Shown: positions 36,016-46,688 of the stretch, piece by piece
Position numbering within the stretch: position 1 is the stretch's first letter
Layout: the number at the start of each line of letters is the position of its first letter
NCBI GenBank assembly: GCA_036320915.1
Contig: JAXBDG010000004.1
Coordinates: forward strand, 1,922,001-1,986,000
Origin: Linnemannia elongata
Lineage: Eukaryota; Mortierellomycota; Mortierellomycetes; Mortierellales; Mortierellaceae
DNA length: 64,000 nucleotides
Reading direction: 5' to 3'
The notes under the pieces: generated by a model
What the model saw: only the letters and a program-made list of their open reading frames with translations
Databases searched by the model: none
What the model was told of the DNA's origin: nothing
Program-made: the position numbers and the translations under genes

Positions 36016-37327
36016 ATGGACACAATTCCTGCACTGTCAACGGTTCTGGTCCGAACAGCAACCGCGGGGACAACTTTTGCCTCGGCTACCTATATGATCG
36101 CAGAACCGACTATGACCCATGTCGACCCTACGCCCAACTTTGGTCATGTACGTTAACCCCTCCTCGAAGCAACTGTTATTCTTTTTTCTTTGCTGTTCTC
36201 CCCCAGTTTGAGAATCGCCGGTTTGCTCAACTCAATAATGTTCTCTTTGGACCTGGCGGTTTTTCTCCCTCTACGTTCTAGTCTGCGGCATTTGTTTCCA
36301 TGAGAATCATAACCGTTGGAGGATTGACTCTTCTCCTTATAGGACTATGTAAGTTGCCTGTCTGCCTGAACTGCAAAAAGCCTTCGCGAATAAAAAAGGA
36401 AGAAGAAAGGAGGATCTTCTGCAAAGAAAGACTGACATGGAGGGTCTATCAAACTTGTCTAGGCTGCTTGGCGGCCGTGCTTCTTCGGTTTTCTCAGCAT
36501 GGAGAGTATACGATACATCGGATTGAGCGTGAAAAGGTTCAAGTCCTCGACCAAGAGACCATCAACATGTCCTTTCCCATTCGTGTCTACCCTTCCCAAC
36601 AACGCATCTTCCTTGACAAGGATGACCAACCAATCGCGTCGACAACACTCATTGACCACGGGTCCTTTACTCCCAAATCAAGCCTGGACCAATCAGCCAA
36701 CAAACCAACCACCGCCCGTAGACAGAATAGTTTCCAGCAGCGCCTGCAACAGGATATTAACAGCGAGGATGAAAAGGCCCCTGTACAGTTCCCACCACAA
36801 CATTCATTCATGGGCCTCGGACTTATGGGTCGGCTGTGGAGCCGAGACTCTTCTCGATGCAACTCGACTTGTAACTCGCCCTGCCCTACTCAGGTTGCTC
36901 AGATGCCAACATTCACGACAGCTATGATGCAAAAGACCCCTCGGCTGCCATCCAGCTCCTTCGCTATACCCATCACCCCTGAACAAGTCGCTAGTGAGAC
37001 CTTGGCAGAACCAGCGGCTCCCTTGATCTCGGAAGATCTGTGCTCGATCTGCCTTGGCGAATACGTTCCAGATGATCGGCTTCGTGTGCTCCCTTGTAGC
37101 CATGAATACCATGCCGAATGCATCGGTAAGAGCCTTACGCATCACCTCCAAAGTGGCTTCACGTTACGGATAATAGTTCATGAATAGCTAACATCCTTCC
37201 TGTTCGACTAGATGTTTGGCTGACTCTCAAATCAACGCACTGTCCACTTTGCAAACACGATTTGCTCAAGGATGTGGTTCCTAGCTCTCCAACAACCCCA
37301 ATGCATATCGTCGAGGTGCCCTATTGA
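36016..37327 (+). CDS. Transmembrane RING-H2 E3 ubiquitin ligase
   Basis: Exons 36016-36147, 36282-36348, 36463-37125 and 37212-37327 give 325 aa. A short luminal or extracellular N-terminus (44 aa) leads to a membrane span formed across the exon 2/3 junction (VGGLTLLLIGLCCLAAVLL, residues about 52-72). A Ser/Gln/Pro-rich cytosolic linker follows. The C-terminal RING-H2 has CSICLGEY, CSHEYHAEC, then DVWLTLKSTHCPLCK, with all eight ligands in C3H2C3 order. It lacks the PA domain of the divergent neighbour. The RING intron is at the same codon and phase (phase 1, between ECI and D-x-WL) as in that neighbour. Substrate unknown. Confidence 0.9.
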
Positions 37328-37443
37328 ATAGACACACCTCAATAATCTGTGCGCACCCAGCACCACTTGTAAATACTCGTAAAATAAGGCTTTTCTAATA
37401 GTCCATAATCCTTTAATAAAGAAGTAATGTGCTTAGAGTTGTT

Positions 37444-38420
37444 TTATGAAGATGGCGTATCCTGTTTGATCATGTGGTAGAAAAAGTAGTGGAATGCAAC
37501 CCCCAAAGTAGAAGTCTCCACGGTCCAGCATGGGCGCTCCAAGTGTCGTTTCCGGAAATGAGGCTGACCAAATGTGATATAAAGGAACTTGCCGCCAATC
37601 TTGAGCACACGCACAACCTCGTCGACTTCCTGAGCCACAGTCCTGACGAGCTCCTCATCTGGGTTCCAGACATCTCCACGATCGCACATCAATGCGTCCA
37701 TGGTTCCTTTGTCGATCGCAATGTCGAACGAGCCAGCTTCAAACTTAAGGTCCTTGATGTCCATCTCGATCCCTGGAAAACAGGAATAAAAAAGGAATGT
37801 TAAACATTTCATTCAGGATGGCCCATGGTTGATTATGTCCAGGCAGTCCTTTTGACCCCGCCTTCCTTTTGAATGATAGTTGCTGGTTGAAATTTTTGCT
37901 TACACTCCATGCCGACACGGTCCTTGCACTTTTCTGTCATGTTGTCGATGACGGTCTTTGAGAAGTCAATGTTTACAATGTTGTGGTATCCGTCGTCATA
38001 CATGTCTTCCGAAAGAGCTATCAATAATCAGTTGACCAAAGAAAGATGGGACGCGCAACTGTTAGGTTCGGCTTCAAAGAATACCTGACCAGCCTTAATT
38101 AAGGCTCGATCCTTTCAACCTTGCCATATTTCACATACTGGAATTTCCACATCCGAGCATCAATATCCTTGCGTCCTTGGAAGTGATGTGCTGACTCAAC
38201 AGAGGCTTCAGATCCTCGTAGGTCTTGAACCAGTCGAAGGACTCTTCTTTGGCATAGCGCTCCTCCCTAGCAGTTGAGAAACACAACACCTTGACTCCTT
38301 TAGTACTTATGCAATTGATTTAGCTCTTAAGCCAATAAAGCTGCCCTTAAAGCCGTCACCGTACCAGTACTCCTGTCTCTTATAGGCGGTGGGATCGTCG
38401 GGCACGTCGGCATGAACCAT
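37444..38420 (-). CDS. EEF1A lysine methyltransferase-like (METTL13/EEF1AKMT4 family)
   Basis: This is a class I SAM-dependent methyltransferase of the family that modifies lysines of elongation factor 1A. Exons 38420-38365, 38266-38139, 38017-37904 and 37772-37444 give 208 aa. Motifs: EYWEERYAKEESFDWFKTY at the N-terminus, the SAM loop LMLGCGNSTLSEDMYDDGY, then VNIDFSKTVIDNM, MEWIEMDIKDLKFE and FDIAIDKGTMDALMCD (the conserved DKGTLD-type strand), and LYITFGQPHFRKRHL. Length matches the short single-domain members. It diverges from BUD13 over 225 bases. The target is inferred from the family only. Confidence 0.9.
38092..38105. repeat. 14-bp perfect palindrome in an intron
   Basis: GCCTTAATTAAGGC reads the same on both strands. 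It lies in the second intron of the EEF1A-KMT-like gene, about 34 bases downstream of the exon 3 acceptor side in genome coordinates. Function unknown and possibly none. Confidence 0.6.
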
Positions 38421-38645
38421 GTTGTCTGTAGTTGTGCTGAATGAGCTTGTGAGTTGGTTGGTGATCAGCAAGCACACAAAAAAAAATCGAAAAAGAAAAA
38501 ATCCCGTTGGGCGGAGGCGAGGTCACTAAGCCACTGATCCTTCGAAGTTATGAACGAGTGATCCCCTCAGAGATCTTCTACACCTTCAACCACACAGAAC
38601 GCGTCCTTGCCTCGACATCATCACATCACCAGCCCCTGCCACGCC

Positions 38646-40344
38646 ATGTCATCGACACAGGATTACCTCAAAAAGTACATGTCCAAGCCGGCTTCTCTGG
38701 ACGAGCACAAGAAGCGCAAGCTCAAGAAAAAAAAGACGTCAACATCCACAAAGTCTACCGTCAAGAAAGGCAACTTTGCCATCCACGACGAAGATGAGGT
38801 CTCGTGGACAAACGCCGCCGCATCTGACTCAGACGACGACTGTAAGCAAAATGCAAACGAATTGCGACATCAAGCTCAACTGTGGTATGCTTAAACAGGA
38901 TGCGATAACTCGTATTCTAACATCTTGCTCCTTCGTCGACTTTGTTCCTTGCTTGATAGTCCCAGTAGTCGAACAACCAAAGGCTCCTGAATACAAGTCC
39001 AATTCGAGCAGCTGGGCTACGGTGCGGGAAGGCGAACCTGAGCCATCACGGGAATCTGTACTAAAGAGGAACGTTGTCCCAGAGTGGGACGATGTCGAAA
39101 ATGAGGACGAGAGGCCATCCATTGCGGGCATCGGTAAAGTCCGCGCCTGCTCAAATGAACTTCGCCTGTCTCATGCAACCTCATCACTGAACGCTAAACC
39201 CAAATCTTTGTTCGTTGTTGTAACTAGTTGTGGAGACAGAGTCCAGTGCACGCCTTAGGAATCCTCCAAAGAGCACGAAATCATCAGGGTTGAAGTTCAA
39301 ATCTACCACCCCTGCCAACAAAGGACGTTCACCCTCACCACCTCATAGACGATCACCCTCTCCAAATCGCCGGAGGTCGCCTTCTCCAGGGCGCGAACGT
39401 ACACGGTATTCTCGCTCACCCTCGAGGTCAAGGTCACCTATTCGCCAGAAAAGGACGCGTTCTACCTCAAGGTCATTATCCCCTTACGCTGCCAGGAACA
39501 GAAGAAGTCCCTCTCCACGGTCAAGATCGAGATCGCGGTCGCCTGATCGTGAAGCAGGATTCGGCCTTCAAACGGCAGAGCAAGTGAAGCGGGAGATGAT
39601 GAGGCAGAAAGAGAAAGAGCAGAGTAATCGGATGAGAGCCAGCAATTCCTCTGGCGGCGGCGAGGCAGAGACCATCTACCGTGACGCTCGAGGTATGAAT
39701 ATTTTGATTGGCATTTACCCTTTCCGTCCGCTAATCTCAAGGTTACACAGATATCTAACACGATTGGTCTCTTCATTCATGTTAAATAGGCAGGAAAGTG
39801 GATCGTGTTCAAGAAAAACTGGAAGCAGCAGAGGCGGCACGGAAGGAAATTGAAAAGCAGGAGCGACAGATGGAGTGGGGCAAGGGACTCGTCCAACGCG
39901 AGGCTGAGGAGGAAAAAAAGAGACGAGAGCAAGAGGAAAAACTCAAACCTCTTGCCAGATACAAAGACGACAAGGACTTGAACGAGGAACTCAAGGAGCG
40001 CGATCGATGGAATGATCCTGCAGCCATGTTCCTGTCGGGAACCAAAAAGTCGAAAAGGTCTGCACCCAAGTTCCCTCTCTATCAAGGAAATTTCCCCTCC
40101 AACCGTTTCAACATCAGGCCAGGATACCGTTGGGATGGAGTTGACCGTTCAACCGGTTTTGAAAAGGATTACATTCAGGTATGACGTCTGTCGCACTGGG
40201 TGTCCTGGGTCCTGCTTGTTGCTTGCCAGTGCTTAAGACCTTGCCGCTGACCGATGCACTTTTCATTTTTCTCTCCGATAGCGTATGAACACAAGGAAAA
40301 ACAATGCTGCAGAGGCACATATGTGGAGCGTGGAAGACATGTAG
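38646..40344 (+). CDS. BUD13: Pre-mRNA splicing factor Bud13 (RES complex)
   Basis: This is a subunit of the RES complex (Bud13, Pml1, Snu17) that stabilises the activated spliceosome. Exons 38646-38841, 38960-39133, 39228-39692, 39790-40178 and 40282-40344 give 428 aa. The N-terminus SSTQDYLKKYMSK, the Lys-rich stretch and the acidic end of exon 1 are typical. The middle is an RS-like region of RRSPSP and RSRSPDR repeats. The conserved C-terminal domain reads TIYRDARGRKVD, then ERDRWNDPAAMFL, FPLYQGNFPSNRFNIRPGYR and WDGVDRSTGFEKDY. The 3' end is only 45 bases from the convergent ERA gene, so the 3' UTRs must overlap. Confidence 0.96.
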
Positions 40345-40389
40345 TTCTGGAGTTAACTGTTTAATAACATTTATCCTCCACAACACCAT

Positions 40390-41882
40390 CTATACTCTCT
40401 TGGAGTTGATCTTGACTTGAAGGTTGAGCATGACTCTCCGCTGTAATGCCTTGCCAATCAACTGCCTTGACTTCAACGTCAAATCCCGAATCACTTCACC
40501 GTCAGTACCGACAATGATTTTCTAGGTGCCAAAGGACATGGAACATAATGTTAAGACCAGGATGGAAAGCACACACAACCACAGAATGCTATATCAGGGA
40601 TCGGTACTTACCTTGAGACCTGGACGATCAACCAACAGGTTCTGGTCGATCCTGAGAACATTATCCTCCAGTTCGGTCCACCCAACATTCACCTGCTTGA
40701 CGTGATAGGGCACCTTGAGAAGCTCGAAAAGCTGTGAACGAATCAAATCCTCTACACGATTGAGATCGGACTGGTCCGACTTTTGGTTGGCCGGGTAGAG
40801 CCATGGTCCAGGATGGGTAAGTGACATCAAATGAGAACGAAGCTCCTGGATTCCGATTTGCTGCTTCTGTGCACTGGTGTATATCGTCTTAACAAAGTTG
40901 GGGAACTGCTCGTTGTACTTTGCTGCAAACTCCTGTAGCTTCTCGTCCCGACCCTTGACCAGATCCATCTATAGAAGTTAACTATTCGTATTAATATTGA
41001 TTGCCCGATGAGCCAAGTAGCTCATTTGAGCAGGTCCAGAATGCTTACCTTGTTGAAGACCAATGTGGCAGGAATGGGCTTCTCAAGTTTTGCCAGACGT
41101 TCGAAGATGTAGGCCTCTGTGATTAGACTGTGCTCGAGTAACTTGTTGCAATCCATGACGACAAGGAGATGATCGGCATCCTCAATGGCCTTCCACGAGG
41201 CCGTGACCAACTCGCGGTTCAGCCTCGAGACGTTCTTCTCGGGGACAACTCCTGGGGTATCATAAAACACGACCTGCTTGTTATCCTGAGTCAGCACGGC
41301 TTTGATCCGCTCCCTTGTCGTGTGTGGCCGAACAGAGACGATCGAGACGGTGCTCTTGACCAGATCGTTGACAATGGTTGACTTGCCTACGTTGGGTGAG
41401 CCGATCAGGGCGATTTTGACTATCTCGGGGTTCTCAGGCTGCGAGAAGTTCCGGACGACCTTGGGTAGCCTCACGCTCATGTCTGCAGGGCTGGCAAAGA
41501 TGGGCATGGCGCGATCAGACCTGTGGCGAGGTGTAGGAGTAGGCTGCTGTTGTGGCGCATTGGAAGTTGGTGTTTGTTCCTGTGTTGTGTTTGGTGTTTC
41601 TTTTCCATGAGATGATAGAGTATGTGCAGTTGAGACGATTGTTCCCTGGCGTTCGGTGATCTCCTGGAGCTTTGCGCGTTTTTCCTGCAGTGTCCTTCTC
41701 AAAAGCTCCAGCGACTTTGATGAAGGGGTCATATCAGCCGGAGGACTGCTTTTGCTGTGGTTGGTGGCAAAGAACCGTCGAGCCTCGCCATGTCCCTGAT
41801 TGAGGGCTGTGGAGTGTGGTCCATTGGTGGGGATAATGCAAGCCAGCCGAGTTGCCCGTGCTGACCGCAAGAGAGGATGCAT
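40390..41882 (-). CDS. Mitochondrial Era-like GTPase with KH domain
   Basis: This is an Era-family GTPase; family members bind small-subunit rRNA and assist ribosome assembly, here probably in mitochondria. Exons 41882-41049, 40968-40612 and 40521-40390 give 440 aa. Motifs: G1 GSPNVGKST (residue about 203), G3 FYDTPG, and G4 NKMD, which the first intron splits between NK and MD. The KH domain at the end has VGTDGEVI (GxxG loop). The N-terminal 190 aa are Arg/Ser/Thr-rich and carry a presequence-like start (MHPLLRSARATRLAC). The frame is open upstream to 41993, but 41882 fits targeting better. Confidence 0.93.
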
Positions 41883-42125
41883 GGCGACGATGTGTTCTTT
41901 TATCCTGGAAAGAAGTGGTCGGTAAAGAAAAGAATGGCATTGTTCTGAGCGTACGCCAAAAGCAAAGGACACCGCTGTAAACACCTCAGCCACACCTTTT
42001 TTTCCATGAACCGTTGCTCAGTCCTGTTTGAGCTCAATTCCATCGGTCATTTTTTCTTTCTCTCTTCCTTCCACTCCTTTGCAAGCATCAACGCTTCCAA
42101 CATTCAGCGCCTCCCCTCTCGCATC
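41883..42125. promoter_or_regulatory. Bidirectional promoter between ERA and TGT
   Basis: 243 bases lie between divergent start codons. A C/T-rich stretch (about 42045-42080) precedes the TGT start. An in-frame upstream ATG at 42006 could extend TGT, but the extra 40 residues are translation of that tract. Confidence 0.5.
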
Positions 42126-43643
42126 ATGAAATCTGCCCTCAAGTGGGATGTTATCGCCAAATGCGGGACCACAAAGGCTCGTGCCGCTGTCCTGACCCTC
42201 CCTCACGGACCTGTTAACGCCCCAGTCTTCATGCCTGTTGGAACTCAGGGCACTCTCAAGGGCATCACCCCAGACCAAATTGAGGGACTTGGCTGTCAAA
42301 TCATGCTCAACAACACCTATCACCTTGTGCGTCGCCATTTTCCTTGCTCTTTTAGTCCGTTTTAGTTCTTCGGCCTGGCCTACCTTCACACCATCGTCCA
42401 AACCTCTCACTAAGACCCAATTGCTTTCAATTGATTTGATAGGGTTTGCGACCAGGACAGGAATTGCTGGACACCTGCGGCGGAGCACATGTTTTTCAGG
42501 GATGGAACCGCAACTTGTTGACGGACAGTGGTGGATTCCAGATGGTTTCCCTCTTGAAATTGGCAGAGATCACAGAAAAGGGCGTTCAATTTGAGTCGCC
42601 TCACGACGGATCATTGATGCTTCTCACCCCAGAGCACTCTATGTCGCTTCAGAACTCGATCGGCGCCGATATTATGATGCAGCTGGACGATGTTGTCTCT
42701 TCGTTGACTACTGGACCACGCGTTGAGGAAGCCATGTGGCGATCTATCCGCTGGTAGGAATGCTCTGTCACTTTGCACTAGGTCTTAGCGCGGTCGTACT
42801 TGTATGCATCGCATGACTCGATCTAATAATCATCGTGTGAATCAATTGGACTTGATAGGTTGGACAGATGTATTAAGGCACACAAGAAGCCAGAGTCGCA
42901 GAACCTGTTTGCAATTATTCAAGGAGGACTAGACCCAGCATTGAGAAAGCAGTGTATCGAGGAAATGGTCAAGCGTGACACACCTGGGTACGCCATTGGA
43001 GGATTGAGCGGTGGAGAAGAGAAGGACAAGTTCTGGAGAGTTGTTTCGCAGTGCACAGATCTGATGCCCAGAGAGAAGCCCATCTACTGTATGGGTGTCG
43101 GGTAAGTGGCCCGAAGTTTAGTTTGTCTGTCCTATTGGGAACCCAAATTCGCAGCATGAGATGGATGCTAATTATTTTTCAACTCGATTTGTGGTGTATA
43201 GATATGCAGAAGATTTGGTCGTGTGTGTGGCATTGGGCGTGGACATGTTTGACTGTGTCTTCCCAACAAGGACGGCGCGTTTCGGTAACGCATTGACGGC
43301 CACGGGTACGCTAAGCTTGCGTCAGGCCAAGTTCAAGGATGACTTTAGGCCAATTGAGGAAGGCTGCGACTGTATTGCGTGCAAATCGTATACAAGGGCG
43401 TATCTGTACACGATTGTGACCAAGGAGACTGTTGGGTGTCACTTGATTTCGATCCACAACACGGCATACCAGCTGCGATTGATGAGACAGGTTCGGGAGA
43501 GCATTATCGAGGACCGATTCCCCCAGTTCATCCACAAGTTCTTCAAGGACCTGTTTGTGGAGAAGTCTGCATACCCCGAGTGGGCGGTGAACGCATTGAA
43601 GAGTGTGAACGTTGATCTTATCCAGGGCGAGGAGCAGCTCTAG
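42126..43643 (+). CDS. Queuine tRNA-ribosyltransferase catalytic subunit (QTRT1)
   Basis: This is a base-exchange enzyme that puts queuine at wobble position 34 of tRNAs for Asp, Asn, His and Tyr. Exons 42126-42326, 42443-42753, 42859-43101 and 43202-43643 give 398 aa. Signatures: [46 protein letters not shown], the catalytic aspartates in [13 protein letters not shown], and the zinc site CDCIAC with a later His in LISIHN. All catalytic residues expected of QTRT1 are present, so this is not the inactive QTRT2 partner. The gene is lost in S. cerevisiae, so its presence fits an early-diverging fungus. Confidence 0.96.
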
Positions 43644-44127
43644 ACCTGGACTAGCATACCCCACCAATAAAATGGATATTCCTTGACCATTATGTTTGTT
43701 CTTGTGTCAAAGGAGCATAGTTGATACATACACGTCACGAATCACCTTTTTTCGCATGCAGGTGATAATAGTTTGGATTGCTGGAAAGTCAAGGCAAGAG
43801 AAAGAAAAGAAGTGAGCCCTCGCTATCCTTTTTTTTGATGTCCCCAGCTCCCTAGCTGACGACTCGTCCTTTTCTTCTTGCTTTTTCTTTCTTTCGCGCT
43901 TTCTTCTCCATCCTCTTCTTCCTCGTCTTCAACATTCTCTCCTTGTTTTTCGGCTGTATTTTCCATCTGTCCCTTTTCGCCTACACTTCACTCATCAAGT
44001 CAGACAGGAACCCAACAATCCACGACTTCTCAACATCACACCAAGGACAACACGCATCCCCATCAAACACTTTTCTCGCACCTTCTTGTTCAAGTCGATC
44101 TCGACCAAACGACACAAATAGACCACC
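43644..44127. other. Intergenic region upstream of ARP1
   Basis: CCAATAAAATGG just past the TGT stop is the likely poly(A) signal. A C/T-rich promoter and leader run up to the ARP1 ATG. No gene is seen. Confidence 0.55.
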
Positions 44128-46452
44128 ATGGAATACGAAGACGTATTGACGAATCAGCCCGTCGTCATTGACAATGTGAGTCCCAAGAACTGTTCATTGC
44201 AGTCATGACATCAACCATCACAGCTGGCGTGCCTGAACAGTTTATTCTGACTTAGCAGACACTTTTCCCCCTTTCCGCTTGCGTTTTGGTAATAGGGCTC
44301 GGGAGTCATTAAGGCTGGCTTTGCTGGAGATGACCAGCCCAAGTGCTTCTTCCCCTCCTTGTAAGTTGTCATCATGGCAGACAGCGTGACAAACGCCTGC
44401 CTTCTTGCTTGGCGGTTCGGTTGTGATGGTGGACCGATTAAAAAAAAGCATTAGCGCCCTGTACCTGAAACATCACCTTGCCAAATACTCACCCCCCGAC
44501 TCTCTCTTACACACGCACTTTTCCTCTCTTTCTCGTCGCAATTTACGGATGATAATAGTGTCGGACGCCCAAAGCACGTCAGGATTATGGCAGGAGCAGT
44601 CGAGGGCGACGTATTCATTGGCAGGAAGGCTCAGGAACTTCGCGGTCTCTTGAAGATCAAGTACCCTATCGAACACGGCATTGTGCAGGACTGGGATGAC
44701 ATGGAGCGTATCTGGCAATACATCTACTCTGACGAGCTCAAGACCTTGTCCGAGGAGGTAAGGACCTTTATTTTCCTTTTACTGTGTCAAAGTGCCATAC
44801 CACTCTTCATCATCTCGGGGAAAAGAAAACGTCGTTTGGGTGCATGCTTTTCTTTTATTGTCAGGATGTGCAGCTGAAAGCGGGGGCACATAGGCGACGA
44901 AAACAGAGAAAGAACATTCGTGCCCTGGCAGACACACAGACAGACAAGGAAACAGGAGGTCTCTGTGAGATATTATTTTCTCTCTCTCATTTGAAGTATT
45001 ATTGCCACATCAACCTTGACCCTGCTCTGTCATGTGCAATGCAAACAATTTTTTTGGGTATCACGCGTATTGCTCTCGCCATGACCATGGCCATGCCCAT
45101 ACACTCCCTCGATTATCAATCTATCCGGGAAGGTGAACATGTCTATTAAGAAACAACCACCTGTTGCTCACACAAGCTATTATGCTCTTTCCCTTGTTGC
45201 TGTTATTGGCGTATTTTGTAGCATCCCGTTTTGTTGACCGAGGCACCCCTGAACCCCATGAAGAACCGCGAGATGGCCGCCCAGATCTTTTTTGAGACCT
45301 TCAATGTCCCTGCCTTGTTCACCTCCATACAGGCGGTTTTGAGTTTGTAAGTGGCGGGACAGAACGGATGATCGTTTTAATATTCTTCAGGAACATGTAC
45401 AGTCGCCATTTCTGACAAAGCGAGGAATTTTATCTCACGATAGGTACTCGTCTGGAAGAACTACCGGTGTGGTTCTCGACTCAGGAGACGGTGTTACTCA
45501 CTCTGTCCCTGTCTACGAAGGTTTCGCTATACCCCATGCTATCCAGCGCGTCGATATCGCCGGGCGGTACGTCTCTTTCTACGCTTGCAGAAAATATCAG
45601 GAACTGTGCACCGATTCAGCATATGACTTCGATGGCTGACAAAACTCGTATGGTACTGTTTTTGCATTCACATAGGGATGTTACGGAACACTTGCAATTG
45701 CTCCTCCGCAAGGCGGGATACCACTTCCACACCACTGCTGAGAAGGAGGTTGTCCGCATTATCAAAGAGAAGACCTGCTATCTGCCATTGTTCCCTGCAA
45801 AGGAGGAGAAGGATGCCGGCGGCAAGTACGAGGACTTTATGTTGCCCGATGGCAACGTGATCAAGGTACTAATCATAGTGCAACTTGAAACTGCTTGAAA
45901 GTTGTAATGATGGTAATATGCGACCATGCTAATATGTTTTGCTGTACTGATAATAGTTGGGCGCGGAGAGATTCAGGGCACCAGAGATCATGTTTAATCC
46001 CGAAATCATTGGACAGGAGTTCCCTGGTATTCACCAGGTTGTTGTCGACTCTATCAGCCGCTCGGACATGGATCTTCGCAAGTCGCTGTACTCGAACATT
46101 GTTCTTTCTGGAGGTTCGACTCTTTGCAAGGGCTTTGGAGACCGCCTTTTGTTGGAGGTGAAGAAGTTGGCATTGAAGGACATTAAGATCAAGATTTCTG
46201 CACCTCCAGAGCGTAAATACAGCACCTGGATCGGAGGCTCTATTCTGGCCTCTTTGAGCACGTTCAAGAAGGTATGTATCCTTGACGTCTGGTCGTTTGG
46301 ATATCGCTAGGTGCAATCACATTGGGCTTATATCTCACAACTGTGATAACTGACTTATGGTTCACCTTTTTTCCGCCTTATGCAAATAGATGTGGGTGTC
46401 GGCAGAGGAATACCAGGAAGATCCTTACAGGTGTTTCTCCTCAATGTGGTAG
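44128..46452 (+). CDS. ARP1: Actin-related protein 1 (centractin, dynactin filament subunit)
   Basis: This subunit polymerises into the short filament of dynactin, the dynein cofactor for minus-end transport along microtubules. Eight exons join in frame: 44128-44175, 44296-44360, 44559-44757, 45222-45346, 45444-45566, 45676-45865, 45957-46271 and 46390-46452, giving 375 aa, the normal Arp1 length. Actin-fold motifs: [20 protein letters not shown] (phosphate 1), [52 protein letters not shown] (phosphate 2), IVLSGGSTL and [17 protein letters not shown]1 is favoured over actin by the N-terminus and [20 protein letters not shown] insert. The last 10 residues (end RCFSSMW) differ from the usual HRKxF ending. 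Confidence 0.93.
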
Positions 46453-46688
46453 AAGGAGAGGAATGAGAGGCAAGACAATAACGTTTGAGGAAAAACCTAC
46501 TACATCCGATTTTTTGGCAGCCACAAACACTTGTGTCAAGGACGAGAAATTTCATTAAAAACTGACAATCAAAAAGCAAAATACACCAGAACGCGCTGAA
46601 ATCTTTGGAAAAATGTTTTAATACATGAAGAAACTGAGAAGATGGTGGGGTCTATGATATGAAGGTGGAGGAAGGGGGGATGAAATGC
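46453..46688. other. Convergent intergenic spacer
   Basis: This 236-base gap lies between the stop codons of ARP1 and MRP51. It is 3' UTR sequence on both sides. Confidence 0.5.
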
